DNA of 64,000 bases from Sodalis glossinidius str. 'morsitans'. GTDB taxonomy: Bacteria > Pseudomonadota > Gammaproteobacteria > Enterobacterales > Enterobacteriaceae. Positions 53,344-62,554 of this stretch are shown here, piece after piece. The translations under genes were made by a program, and so were the position numbers. Under the pieces are notes generated by a model. It saw only the letters and a list, made by a program, of their open reading frames with translations, did not search any database and was not told the DNA's origin. Numbering within the stretch: the stretch's first letter is position 1; each line of letters opens with the position of its first letter. Where the stretch lies: NCBI RefSeq assembly GCF_000010085.1, contig NC_007712.1, positions 2,728,001 through 2,792,000 of the forward strand. Reading direction: 5' to 3'.

Positions 53344-53362
53344 GAACAAGTCCGATCAGAGG
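53343..53362 (-). promoter_or_regulatory. FadR-type box of fabB
   Basis: Minus strand CTCTGATCGGACTTGTTC resembles the FadR consensus AnCTGGTCNGACnnGTT. In E. coli FadR bound at this place activates fabB. It directly abuts the FabR-type dyad, as in E. coli. Identified by eye from memory of the consensus. Confidence 0.6.
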
Positions 53363-53436
53363 ATGTTAGCAAAATTTGCACTGGAAAGCCCTCGTAGTTA
53401 GAATCGTACCACTTTCCCTGCCGTGAGCCTGCTGCC

Positions 53437-55216
53437 GTGAACCGCCACGCCGTTGAACCCGCCGTATTGCGCTGAAACGATCAGGGTACACCTGTATCCC
53501 AAAAATTTGATGACGTCTACTTTTCCAATCAGGATAGTCTGGCGGAAAGCCGCCACGTTTTTCTGCACGGTAATGGCTTGCCTGCCCGCTTCACGCCCCA
53601 TACACGCCCGGTCTTTCGGGTAGCGGAAACCGGGTTTGGCACCGGCCTCAATTTCCTGGCGTTATGGCATGCCTTTGATACGCATTGCCGGCAATAATCG
53701 GCGCGCGGCGCCTGCACTTTATCAGCTTTGAAAAATACCCGCTCGGTAAGGAAAATTTGCGCAGTGCGCTCGAGCCCTTGCAAACGCTGGCGCCGCTGGA
53801 GGAGGAACTGCTGTCCCTCTGGCTGCAGCCGGTAGCCGGTTATCACCGCCTGGTCTGGCCCACGGCAGGGTCATTCTCGATATCGGCTTTGGCGATGTCA
53901 ATACGCTGCTTCCCGCGCTGGACGTAAGCCTGGAACTCAGATTGACGCCTAGTTTCTGGACGGCTTCGCGCCGGCGAAAAACCCCGATATGTGGCAGGAT
54001 ACGCTGTTTGCCGCCATGGCCAGACTGGCAGGACCGGAGGCCAGCTTCGCCACCTTTACCGCCGTGGGCTGCAGCAAGCCGGTTTCGCGGTGACAAAGGT
54101 CAAAGGCTTCGGCCGTAAACGGGAGATACTCACCGGCATAATACGGGCACCGCGCGGCGACGTTGATGCCGGCGCTGCTCCCAGTATGCCCGCCCCTCGG
54201 CCGCCGGGCCCGAGGATGTGGCCATTATCGGCGGTGGGATCGCCAGCGCCCTGGTCGCGCTGGCACTACTTCGGCGCGGCGCCCGCGTCACCCTTCATTG
54301 CGCCGACGATCAACCGGCGCAGGGCGCCTCGGGCAATCGTCAGGGGGCATTCTATCCGCTGCTGAATCATCGACATGACGCGCTGGCCCAATTTTTACCG
54401 CCGCCTTTCCTTTCGCACTGCGCTGCTATCATCAATTGGCGGCGCAACAGGGGCTGCAAACACACTATCGCCGGCGATTGACCGCGCTCAGCGCCGACTG
54501 GCGACGGCTGGCAGCTGACCTTTGCCTGCGGCGACGATGTACACCATGCCACGGTCGTGTTGGCTAATGGGCATGAAATGAGCGGGCTGACCCCAACCGC
54601 TGCGCTACCGCTCTATGCGGTACGCTGTCAGGTAAACCATCTCCCTGCGACGGCGCCGCTGGCGGCGCTGCGTCAGGTGCTATGCTTTGACGGCTATTTA
54701 ACGCCGCAAAGTCCCGGCTTTGCCAGCCATTGCCTGGGCGCCAGTTATCAACGTGGCGATACCGGTACGGACTATCGTGACAGTGAACAGCAGCATAATC
54801 TGCAACGGCTGCGGGCGTGTCTGCCGGATGCGCCCTGGCTGGACGCGGTGGATATCCACGGCCGACAGGCGCGGTGCGGGGTCCGCGATCATTTGCCGCT
54901 CGCAGGCAACGTACCGGATTTTGAGGCGACCTTGCGCGCCTATGGTAACCTGGCGCAGCCTCTGCCGGAGGGCGCAACACGGCCGACGGCGCCGGGCTAT
55001 GCCAATTTATTCATGTTGGGGGGGTTAAGTTCCCGCGGTTTATGCAGCGCACCGCTGGCGGCGGAAATCGTGGCGGCGCAAATTTTTGGCGAGCCTCTGC
55101 CGGTCACCCGCACCGTAGCGCAGGCGTTGAATCCAAATCGGTTCTGGGTCCGCAAGTTATTAAAAGGCAGGGAGATTGCCCAACCCCGGCGCTTCCCTCC
55201 GGTCAAGGGGATCTAA
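53437..55216 (+). pseudogene. mnmC: mnmC pseudogene, bifunctional tRNA mnm5s2U synthesis protein
   Basis: MnmC finishes 5-methylaminomethyl-2-thiouridine at the tRNA wobble position: an N-terminal methyltransferase and a C-terminal FAD oxidoreductase (668 residues in E. coli). From GTG 53437 the frame hits TGA near 53473, where a Trp or Phe would fit. GTPVSQKFDDVYFSNQDSLAE, VAETGFGTGLNFLALWHAF, LHFISFEKYPL, DGFAPAKNPDMW, GFGRKREILTGIIRA, AIIGGGIASALVALALLRRG (FAD) and ASGNRQGAFYPLL come in changing frames. The FAD-domain middle is partly deleted near 54480, and the C-terminal 220 codons (54557-55216, LANGHEM to NPNRFWVRKLLKG) are open. Multiple lesions; non-functional. Confidence 0.93.
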
Positions 55217-55407
55217 GTCTGCGGCTTACGCTGGCGGCTATCGACGCCGCGTGCCGTGCTTTAGCACTTCTCCTTTGCTGGCGCGCGCGGTGCCGCCCTT
55301 CACACAGCGACCGCCTGGCCTAGCGGATCCTGACGCCACCCCCCATTATCAGGCAAAAAACCCGTGAGCGCCCCGTCTGCCGTGCTCCATCCTGGAGCTG
55401 GCTCGGC

Positions 55408-55683
55408 TTAGTCCGCGGCGCGCTGATAAAGCGTTTGCCACATTGTTTTCACTAAAATCTGATCCGGCGGCGACAGTTCTCCTTTACTGATAGCGCGATC
55501 CAGGCTTTCCTGAACCCGGCTATGCAGTGCCTCCAGGGTATGTTCGCCGTTCTGTTCGGTTTCCGCTACCGCCAGCGTCAAATGACCACGCAGATAGCCG
55601 CCGGCGAACAGTTCATCGTCACTGGCATGCTCGACCATCTCGTCGATCTGCGCCAGAATGCGCGCTTCAAAATCCGCGATCAT
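55408..55683 (-). CDS. yfcL: Conserved small protein YfcL
   Basis: 91 residues from ATG 55683, of unknown function. AAGAGG is 6 bp before this ATG, whereas the ATG two codons earlier (55689) would touch the ribosome-binding site, so the spacing decides the start. Close to E. coli YfcL: IADFEARILAQIDEMVEHASDDELFAGGYLRGHLTLAVAE and KGELSPPDQILVKTMWQTL. Helical and acidic, no membrane segment. Sits just before epmC on the message order epmC-yfcL. Intact. Confidence 0.93.
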   Translation of the reverse strand: MIADFEARILAQIDEMVEHASDDELFAGGYLRGHLTLAVAETEQNGEHTLEALHSRVQESLDRAISKGELSPPDQILVKTMWQTLYQRAAD

Positions 55684-55710
55684 ACTCATCCTCTTGATGA
55701 TGTTGTACTG

Positions 55711-56265
55711 CTATTCGTTAAGGTCTGATGGATAGGGGAACTGATCCTGCACCAGCGGCGGCGTATGGTAATAGCGATGCAACGCTTGTATAAATGCCGC
55801 CGGACGTGGCCCTACCCCGTTTTCGAGATTCAACACGACCTGTGCGTGCACCTGACGCTGGAATAAAATGCGATCAGGCTCACAATATCCACTGAGATTA
55901 TCGCAGCTGACATGAAAGGGGAAGCCGGCGGCGACGCAAAACATCCACTCCAGCGCCTGCGGCTTGATTTCGGCGCGCTCAAACCGCGCCTGCGTGTCGA
56001 CATCGCGCCCGTCAGGGCAATACCAGTAGCCGAAATCGACCAATAACCGCCGGCGGGCGCCCGCGATACACCAGTGGGCTATTTCATGCAGCGCGCTGGC
56101 GTAATAGCCGTGGGCAAAGATAATGCGATGATAGGGCGCTGCGTCGTCGGCGGGCAAATAAATGGGCTCTTCGTCGCCTTTCACCAACCGCGTATTCTGC
56201 GTAACGGCGAAACAACCGTCGAAGGCGTCAATTAACTGCTGATAATGATGGGAATGGACGGACAT
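55711..56265 (-). CDS. epmC: Elongation factor P hydroxylase EpmC
   Basis: Hydroxylates the beta-lysyl-lysine of EF-P, the last step after EpmA and EpmB. 184 residues (182 in E. coli). Motif HEIAHW with His60, Glu61 and His64 (iron site), then the GYWYCPDGRD block and the C-terminal LHRYYHTPP. It follows yfcA (dead) by about 10 bp and precedes yfcL. Its retention means full EF-P maturation is likely still used. Intact. Confidence 0.95.
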   Translation of the reverse strand: MSVHSHHYQQLIDAFDGCFAVTQNTRLVKGDEEPIYLPADDAAPYHRIIFAHGYYASALHEIAHWCIAGARRRLLVDFGYWYCPDGRDVDTQARFERAEIKPQALEWMFCVAAGFPFHVSCDNLSGYCEPDRILFQRQVHAQVVLNLENGVGPRPAAFIQALHRYYHTPPLVQDQFPYPSDLNE

Positions 56266-56274
56266 GCTTTACCT

Positions 56275-57011
56275 TTACAGCCACACGGCCAGCCAATGGG
56301 CAATTGCCGCGCCGTGATTGTCATAAATCAGTTTGATACTCATCAGCAGCGACACCGCCACGATCATCGTTCGAATCAACTGCTGCTCTTTAGTTAAAAC
56401 CATGCGCGCGCCGAGCCGTGCGCCCAGAATTTGCCCGGCCAGTATCACCAGTCCCACCACCCATATCACTTTGCCCGACAGGACAAACAGCATCAGGCCG
56501 CCAAAAAATTAGAGGTAAAATCGAGTACTTTAGCATGTGCGGTGGCGAGGTTAAACCTGCATAGCATAACAAAGGCCAGGGCGTAAAACGGACCGGCGCC
56601 CGGACCAAAGAAATCGTCGTAAAACCCGACGCAGCTGCCGCCCACTAGGGCGAAGGGCCAGCCGGACAGCCGGCGCTGACGATCTTCGGCGCCAAGGCGC
56701 GGCATTAGCAGGAAATACAGACCGATCGCGATTACCAGCAAGGGCAATAGCTGACGCAGCAGTTCAGCGAGCACATGCTGAATTAGAATGGCGCCCGCCG
56801 CCGACCCCAGCAAGGTCATGGCGATAGTGCGTTTCTGGCCGGCAAGCTTCACCGTCCCCCGCCGAACAAAATAGAGGCTGGCGGAAAAACTGCCGCCTAC
56901 GCCCTGTAGTTTATTGGTCGCCAGCGCCTGGGTCGGCGGCAACCCCGCGGCCAGCACCGCCACGAAAAACAGCCCTGCCAATAGCCAGGGCGAAATCACT
57001 AACCAATCCAT
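56275..57011 (-). pseudogene. yfcA: yfcA pseudogene, TauE/SafE-family exporter
   Basis: YfcA (269 residues) is a predicted anion permease. From ATG 57011: VISPWLLAGLFFVAVLA, then a deletion of about 20-24 residues removes the conserved GFIDSIAGGGGLLTIPAL loop of the family and continues LPPTQALATNKLQGVGGSFSASLYF in frame. SCVGFYDDFFGPGAGPFYALAF follows. Near 56493 a run of six T shifts the frame (E. coli-like SNIGGLLLF expected), giving an early stop; the remainder FVLSGKVIWVVGLVILAGQILGARLG ends at 56275. Inactive on two counts. Confidence 0.92.
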
Positions 57012-57081
57012 ATCCTTTTCTCTAATGACGCTACGCAGGGCCACCACTGACCCTGGTGACGCTTGCGCGACGGCCCGTTTC

Positions 57082-57914
57082 TCAGGGTGTTATCAAATGC
57101 CGGTCAAGCAGCGCCTGACCAGCGGCAGGCAGTGGCGGCAGTGTTTTTTTCACCGGTGCTACGGTTCCCGGTTTGGCCGGCAGGAACCAGCTTTCCAGCT
57201 CGGCGCCGCAACCGTCCCCCAGTGGCGGTATCGGCTGATCGACGCATTCGCGGCTGCCCGGCGGACAGCGCAGCCGGACATGCATATGGGCACGGTGCCC
57301 GAACCAGGGCCGGACTTTGCGCAGCCAGTAGCGATCGCTGCCCGCATCCAGGCACTGCTGTTTTTTGATGGCCGGGTTAACAAAAATACGGGTGACCTGG
57401 TCATCCTCCGCCGCCAATTTAATCAGCGCCTCGGTTTCGGGGAGCCGCAGACGCGGCACCACCCCGCGGCCGTTGGCCGCCACCAGATCCAGCGGCTGAG
57501 GTTTAAGCAGCTGATAAGCGCTCCAGCGCTGGCGCGGCGTCTGCAACTAGATATCCGCGTCCAGCCCCGACTGATGGCTGGCGTGGCCGCTGCTAAAACG
57601 ACCGCCGTCCGGCATCGCCATATCCCCTACCAGCACCTCACCCAGCCCCAGATGTTTCACCTGATTGCTCAGGCGTGGATAAACAACAGCAGATCGGGGT
57701 GGCCAAAGTAGCGCCGCTGATCCGGCCGCAGCACCTGATAGTTGCCTGCTTCCAACGGCAGCGGCTGGGCCCCGATAATGCAACTATTGGCGAAGCTACC
57801 GATGGAGCTGGGCGCGCCGGCGATCGGATGGTCGATTTTTTGCCACGGCGTCTGCGCGGCCCCCACGCAAAATAATGCCGCCAGCGCCAGACAACCGATT
57901 AATACTCTGCGCAT
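57082..57914 (-). pseudogene. mepA: mepA pseudogene, penicillin-insensitive murein endopeptidase
   Basis: Periplasmic D,D-/LD-endopeptidase (274 residues). Signal peptide RRVLIGCLALAALFCVGAAQ, TPWQKIDHPI, NSCIIGAQPLPLEAGNYQVLRPDQRRYFGHPDLLLFI; a one-base deletion near 57672 then shifts to RLSNQVKHLGLGEVLVGDMAMPDGGRFSSGHASHQSGLDADI (zinc ligands His and Asp). A TAG at 57547 then stops it where Phe is expected. LQTPRQRW... AHMHVRLRCP runs on to 57082. Apart from these two lesions the gene is complete. Start overlaps the aroC stop, as in E. coli. Confidence 0.93.
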
Positions 57915-57919
57915 TACCA

Positions 57920-59005
57920 TCACCTTATCGGCGCCGCTGCAACGACGTCCGCGCACTGCGCACGCTGGCGCAAGAAATGATCCATCAGCACGATAGCCAT
58001 CATAGCTTCGGCGATCGGTACCGCCCGGATCCCAACGCAGGGATCGTGCCGGCCGCGGGTGACCATCTCTACCGCGTCGCCGCTGCGGTTTACCGTCCGG
58101 CCGGGCACCATGATGCTGGAGGTGGGCTTCAGGGCAAGATGCGCGATAACCGGCTGGCCGCTGCTGATTCCGCCGAGAATGCCGCCGGCGTGATTGCTTT
58201 GAAAGCCCTCGAGGGTAATTTCGTCTCGGTTTTCGCTGCCGCGCTTGCCGATAACCGCGAAGCCATCGCCGATTTCCACTCCTTTCACCGCGTTGATGCT
58301 CATCAGCGCATGGGCCAGATCGGCATCGAGGCGATCAAATACCGGCTCGCCGAGTCCGGCGGGCAGATTTTCCGCCACGACCGTCACTCCGGCGCCGATG
58401 GAATCCCCCGCCTTTTTCAGATCGTGTATTAGTGCATCCAACGCCTCCAGACAGTCGACATCGGGGCAGAAGAACGAGTTTTTTTCCACTTGCGTCCAGT
58501 CTTTCAGCTCGCAGTGGATATCGCCCATTTGCGCCAAATAACCGCGGACCCGCACCCCGCACTGCTGGGCCAGGTATTTCTTGGCGATAGCGCCGGCGGC
58601 GACGCGCATCGCCGTTTCACGCGCCGAAGATCGGCCGCCGCCGCGGTAGTCGCGTCGGCCATACTTCTGAGCATAGGTGTAATCGGCGTGACCGGGACGG
58701 TAGAAATCCTTGATGGCGCTGTAATCCTGCGAGCGTTGATCGGTATTGTCGATAAGCAGCCCGATACTGGTGCCGGTCGTGACGCCCTCAAACACACCGG
58801 AGAGGATTTTTACACGATCCGGCTCGCGCCGCTGCGTCGTATAACGCGATGTCCCTGGCCGCCGGCGGTCAAGATCGTGCTGCAAATCTTCCTCGCAAAG
58901 GGGGATACCCGGCGGCACGCCATCGACGATCCCACCCAGCGCCGAGCCGTGGGATTCACCGAAGGTCGTCACGCGGAAAAATTGTCCAATACTGTTCCCT
59001 GCCAT
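57920..59005 (-). CDS. aroC: Chorismate synthase
   Basis: Last step of the shikimate pathway (EPSP to chorismate) using reduced FMN. 361 residues as in E. coli. Signatures: GESHGSALGGIVDGVPPGIPL near the N terminus, RPGHADYTYAQKYGRRDYRGGGRSSARETAMRVAAGAIAKKYL, and RHDPCVGIRAVPIAEAM at the C terminus. AAGGAG lies before the ATG. Between prmB and mepA as in E. coli. Intact; chorismate feeds folate, ubiquinone and aromatic amino acids, no longer menaquinone here. Confidence 0.98.
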   Translation of the reverse strand: MAGNSIGQFFRVTTFGESHGSALGGIVDGVPPGIPLCEEDLQHDLDRRRPGTSRYTTQRREPDRVKILSGVFEGVTTGTSIGLLIDNTDQRSQDYSAIKDFYRPGHADYTYAQKYGRRDYRGGGRSSARETAMRVAAGAIAKKYLAQQCGVRVRGYLAQMGDIHCELKDWTQVEKNSFFCPDVDCLEALDALIHDLKKAGDSIGAGVTVVAENLPAGLGEPVFDRLDADLAHALMSINAVKGVEIGDGFAVIGKRGSENRDEITLEGFQSNHAGGILGGISSGQPVIAHLALKPTSSIMVPGRTVNRSGDAVEMVTRGRHDPCVGIRAVPIAEAMMAIVLMDHFLRQRAQCADVVAAAPIR

Positions 59006-59073
59006 CGGGACTCCTTACCAATTCCTGATAAAAAAGAGACACGCCTGCGCCGCACGGGGCTTGATCGGGCGTT

Positions 59074-60006
59074 TCAATCACGATAGAGCTTGAAAAGATC
59101 ACCGCAGGCAACCAATTGCTGACGCGTCAGCATGAAAACACCGTCGCCGCCCTGGGCAAATTCCAGCCAGCGGAACGGCACCTGCGGATATTGTGCTACC
59201 AAATGCACCATACTGTTGCCCACTTCGCAAATCAGCACGCCATCTTCGCTAAGGTAGTCTGGGGCGTAGGCAAGAATACGTCGTACCAGCTTGAGACCGT
59301 CGCTGCCGGCGGCCAGACCGAGCACCGGTTCGGCATGAAACTCCGCCGGCAAATCGTTCATATCCTCTTCATCCACATAGGGAGGATTGGTAATAATCGC
59401 GTCATAGGCCAACGGCGGCAAGTCGCGAAACAGATCGGAGAGAATCGGCGTCACCCGCTGCTCAACGCCATGCGCTTGTATATTGTGCTCCGCCACCGCC
59501 AATACGCCGGGAGCGATATCCACCGCGTCCACCTCCGCCTCCGGATAGGTATAGGCGCAGGCCACGGCAATACAGCCGCTGCCGGTACACATATCAAGCA
59601 GATGCGCCGGCGGATACGGCAGCAGATCGCGAAAACGTTCGGTAATCAGCTCGCCAATCGGGGAACGCGGGATAAGCACCCGATCGTCGACATAAAACTC
59701 AAGACCGCAAAACCAAGCCTTGTTGGTCAAATAGGACACGGGGATGCGTTCGTTCACCCGGCGAATAACGCGCTCGACCACGCACGCGCGCTCACTGGAG
59801 GTCAGGCGCGCGCCATGCATCTCCGGCGGCAGATCCAGCGGCAGAAACAGGCTGGGCAACACCAGCTGCAGCGCTTCGTCCCAGGGATTATCGGTACCGT
59901 GGCCGTAATAGATCTGCGCGGCGTTGAAACGGCTGACCGTCCAGCGCAGCATATCCTGAATGGTATGCATTTCCGCTACCGCTTCATCCACAAAAATTCT
60001 GTCCAA
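59074..60006 (-). CDS. prmB: 50S ribosomal protein uL3 glutamine methyltransferase
   Basis: Methylates Gln150 of ribosomal protein L3. TTG 60006 is chosen as start: GGAGGG precedes it, it aligns with E. coli DKIFVDEA (here DRIFVDEA), and it yields 310 residues, the exact E. coli length; ATGs ten codons upstream are less well placed. SAM-binding LDMCTGSGCIAVACAY at about 137-152, catalytic NPPY at 207-210. Divergent from smrB, as in E. coli. Intact. Confidence 0.95.
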   Translation of the reverse strand: MDRIFVDEAVAEMHTIQDMLRWTVSRFNAAQIYYGHGTDNPWDEALQLVLPSLFLPLDLPPEMHGARLTSSERACVVERVIRRVNERIPVSYLTNKAWFCGLEFYVDDRVLIPRSPIGELITERFRDLLPYPPAHLLDMCTGSGCIAVACAYTYPEAEVDAVDIAPGVLAVAEHNIQAHGVEQRVTPILSDLFRDLPPLAYDAIITNPPYVDEEDMNDLPAEFHAEPVLGLAAGSDGLKLVRRILAYAPDYLSEDGVLICEVGNSMVHLVAQYPQVPFRWLEFAQGGDGVFMLTRQQLVACGDLFKLYRD

Positions 60007-60170
60007 TCTGCCCTCCACAGCCTTCGCTTTCATCAACAGGCGCTAGTGTGCCATGAAGTGACGGACAAAGCAGCAGCCAGTGCGCCTTCAAAGGTCACGG
60101 CGCCACATTTTTCGCCGCCGATGATAAGGAAAGGGTAAACTAATACAAAACGCGAAGCTCAGAGCAGATA

Positions 60171-60705
60171 ATGAAGAAACGATATACGCTGGCCAAGGAT
60201 GATCTGCAACTGTTCAGGCAAACGGTGGTGGGCTCCAAGCCGCTGCTGCAGGACCGGGTTACACCCTATCCGCCACGGCGTACCAAAACCGCCCTACCGG
60301 CGCGAAGATTAATACAAGAGCAGGTCGACGCCAGTTTCTACTTTTCCGATGAGTTCCAGCCGCTGCTTCAGGAGGAGGGACCGCCTCGCTATGTGCGGCC
60401 GGACGTCAGCCCTTATGAGGTAAAAAAGCTGTGGCACGGCGACTACACGCCCGAGTTGTTTTTAGATCTGCACGGACTGACGCAGGAGGAGGCCAAACAA
60501 GAATTAGGGGCGCTGATTGCCGCCTGCCGGCGTGAGCACGTGCACTGCGCCTGCGTCATGCACGGTGCATGGCAAACATATTTTGAAGCAGCAGACGCCA
60601 CTGTGGCTGGCGCAGCATCCTGACATCAGAGGTTTTCATCAGGCGCCAAAGGAATTTGGCGGGAGCGTGGCGCTGTTAATTCTGGTGGAATTGGCGCCTT
60701 GTTGA
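60171..60705 (+). pseudogene. smrB: smrB, frameshift in the catalytic loop
   Basis: SmrB is the endonuclease that cleaves mRNA at collided ribosomes (183 residues in E. coli). KKRYTLAKDDLQLFRQTV, RLIQEQVDASFYFSDEFQPLLQEE, YVRPDVSPYEVKKL and LFLDLHGLTQEEAKQELGALIAACRREHVHCACVMHG are all in frame. An extra T near 60564 (CACGGTGCATGGC, expected CACGGGCATGGC-like) then moves the frame just before the active-site GHGKHILKQQTPLWLAQHP, which continues in another frame to 60705. Only this one lesion was seen, so inactivation is very recent, or is an error to be checked. Confidence 0.88.
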
Positions 60706-60949
60706 TGGGCGGCGCTTTGATACGCCGGCTGAACGGGGTCTCACCGGGGATAAAGTGCCAATGGGTGGCCTGAAATACTGCGCCCCGCGACGACGACTTT
60801 TGCGCTACAGATAAACGCCACCCGCGCTAGGGCTGCAACAAGGCCTCGACGTAAACGCTGCACGGCGGTAGACGTGATTTGGCGCTAGGCGTCAATGTCG
60901 GGATGGGCTGAGCTCGATGTTCATCGGTAAAGACGTCCGCTGGGCTCGC
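60706..60949. other. smrB-sixA convergent spacer, about 240 bp
   Basis: No gene and no obvious terminator. GC-rich with low coding potential in all frames. Confidence 0.5.
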
Positions 60950-61426
60950 TCAGACTTTCGACAGCAGTTGGTTCGGTCCGACCTGCCAGCGTAACTTGCC
61001 GCTGACAGCGTCCAGATCAACACCAGCCACGGCGGAAGTGGCGAACATCGGCGGCTGCTCTTCCGGGCATAAATCCGCCACCAGATAACCCACCAACGGC
61101 AGATGGGAGATGACCAGTACCCGGTTTAAGCCCTCATTCGCCAGCGCCTGCAGGTAGCAGCTTACCAGCCCGGCGTCCCCGCCCGGCGTCAGCTCCGGCA
61201 GGACTTCATGGCCGTCCGGCAACACCAGATACGCCTGCAGGGTATCAAGCGTCTGCCGGGCACGCAGATAGGGACTGACCAACACCCGATCGATGTCCGC
61301 CACCTGGCCGCTAAGCCAGCGCGCCATCAGGCCGGATTCATCACGGCCCCGATCGGTCAGGGGTCTTTCCGCATCGCTCGCGGCCTCGGAAACAGCATCG
61401 CCGTGCCGCATAATTAGAACTTGCAT
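60950..61426 (-). CDS. sixA: Phosphohistidine phosphatase SixA
   Basis: Removes phosphate from His; in E. coli it acts on NPr of the nitrogen PTS and earlier was tied to ArcB. 158 residues (161 in E. coli). RHG motif LIMRHGDAVSEA with His8, partner VLVSPYLRARQTLDTL, and the second His in VLVISHLPLVGYLV (about 108). Neighbouring fadJ and fadI that normally lie upstream are absent. Intact. Confidence 0.95.
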   Translation of the reverse strand: MQVLIMRHGDAVSEAASDAERPLTDRGRDESGLMARWLSGQVADIDRVLVSPYLRARQTLDTLQAYLVLPDGHEVLPELTPGGDAGLVSCYLQALANEGLNRVLVISHLPLVGYLVADLCPEEQPPMFATSAVAGVDLDAVSGKLRWQVGPNQLLSKV

Positions 61427-61746
61427 AATGCACCGTTGTCGTTGGGGAACATCGCGTCAGATCGACCGGGCAGTTCCCCCCAGCCGTGATGACGTACGGG
61501 TCGTGCCACCCTCCACCCGCGGTGGCGGTATCGCGACCGGGTCAGACGAGAGGTCTCATCCGACCAAAACGCTGTTTTTTTTACATCAACTCCACCCCAG
61601 GAGTCAATATAATGAGCAGGGCTATTCGCGCGCGGACGACGTTTTCAGGTCAGAAAACGCACCGCAAATAGCGATGATTATCAGGCTATGACAACACTTT
61701 AGCCGAATGGTGCTTAAACACCGTGGGAATATTCTTATCGCGGAAC
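61427..61746. other. sixA-yfcZ spacer where fadIJ would lie, about 320 bp
   Basis: No gene. In E. coli the fadJ-fadI operon (about 3.5 kb) lies here; I see no fragment of either. The minus strand at 61552-61570 reads TTTTGGTCGGATGAGACC, which resembles the left half of a FadR box and could be a relic of the fadI promoter, but the right half is poor. Confidence 0.45.
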
Positions 61747-61790
61747 AAAAACGGCACCCCCCGCGCCGCATGAGCTCGCGGCGCGGGGGG
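61747..61790 (-). terminator. Strong intrinsic terminator after yfcZ
   Basis: A perfect 13-bp inverted repeat, CCCCCCGCGCCGC at 61757-61769 and its complement at 61778-61790, 8-base loop, followed on the minus strand by TGCCGTTTTTG. It is about 10 bp past the yfcZ stop. Confidence 0.85.
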
Positions 61791-61798
61791 TAAGGGAT

Positions 61799-62095
61799 TT
61801 AACGCAGACCCAGTTGGAAAATAAGAGTTTCCGCCTGGCAGCAAAAGGTGAAGTCCGCGTCCAGCACGAAACCGTTATCCTGAGGGTCAATCCTGGCATC
61901 GATTTGGCAAGGATCGGATTCCACCGCGCGGGCTTTTTCCGTAAGCCGGGCCAGCATCGATTCTGCCTGTTGGCGCTCCGCGAAGGCGCGGCTGAAGCTC
62001 GCCTTGCAATCTTCATTATCGATGATGGTGCCGACATCAACGCAGCAGCAAGCTGCCGTTTCATTCGTGCTGCATTTGTTCAGTGAATTAACCAT
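61799..62095 (-). CDS. yfcZ: Conserved small protein YfcZ (UPF0381)
   Basis: 98 residues from ATG 62095 (AAGGAG at good spacing; the frame extends eight codons further). Function unknown. Cys-rich N terminus NKCSTNETAACCCVDVGTI, a middle region with AFAERQQAESMLARLTEKARAVESDPC and the C-terminal LDADFTFCCQAETLIFQLGLR, close to E. coli YfcZ (94 residues). Followed by a strong terminator. Intact. Confidence 0.92.
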   Translation of the reverse strand: MVNSLNKCSTNETAACCCVDVGTIIDNEDCKASFSRAFAERQQAESMLARLTEKARAVESDPCQIDARIDPQDNGFVLDADFTFCCQAETLIFQLGLR

Positions 62096-62554
62096 GATGT
62101 TCTCCTTGCCGGGCGACACGGGGTGGCGCTAGTCGTAAATTAAACCTTCATAATTGGGAACAATTATACGCCCCTTGCGCCGGGGTTAACAGCCAATCGG
62201 CCGGACAAAAGCCCGCTAAAGACGCGTTTTTACCGCCAAAGGTAACGGGAAATCAGCGAGTATTTCCTGGGCGTTACCGATGTAGCGGAACGGTAAACAG
62301 ACCACCGGTCGACGAGCGGCGCTGACCCTATCTCGCTAACGACAACACACCCCATTTCTAACTGCGGGCCATGGTGAGACGGCGCGATGTCATGCCGGCT
62401 GTGTGGTCATTGTCAAACGGAACACCGCAATGCCGACAGCGCGGCCATGGTCAGATGGTACGCCGCATGGCCGGCTGTGCGGCTATGCCCCCCGCCGCCC
62501 CGGGCCGGCAGGACGGCGACCCAAGGACCGCACGCGGCAGGCGCGGCCCGTCGC
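62096..62554. other. yfcZ-mlaA spacer where fadL would lie, about 460 bp
   Basis: No gene. fadL (outer-membrane long-chain fatty-acid transporter, about 1.3 kb) sits here in E. coli and is absent; no fragment was recognised. Two 43-bp imperfect repeats at about 62370-62412 and 62446-62488 (CATGGTnAGA...CCGGCTGTGnGG) lie in its right half, and no open frame is convincing. Confidence 0.5.
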
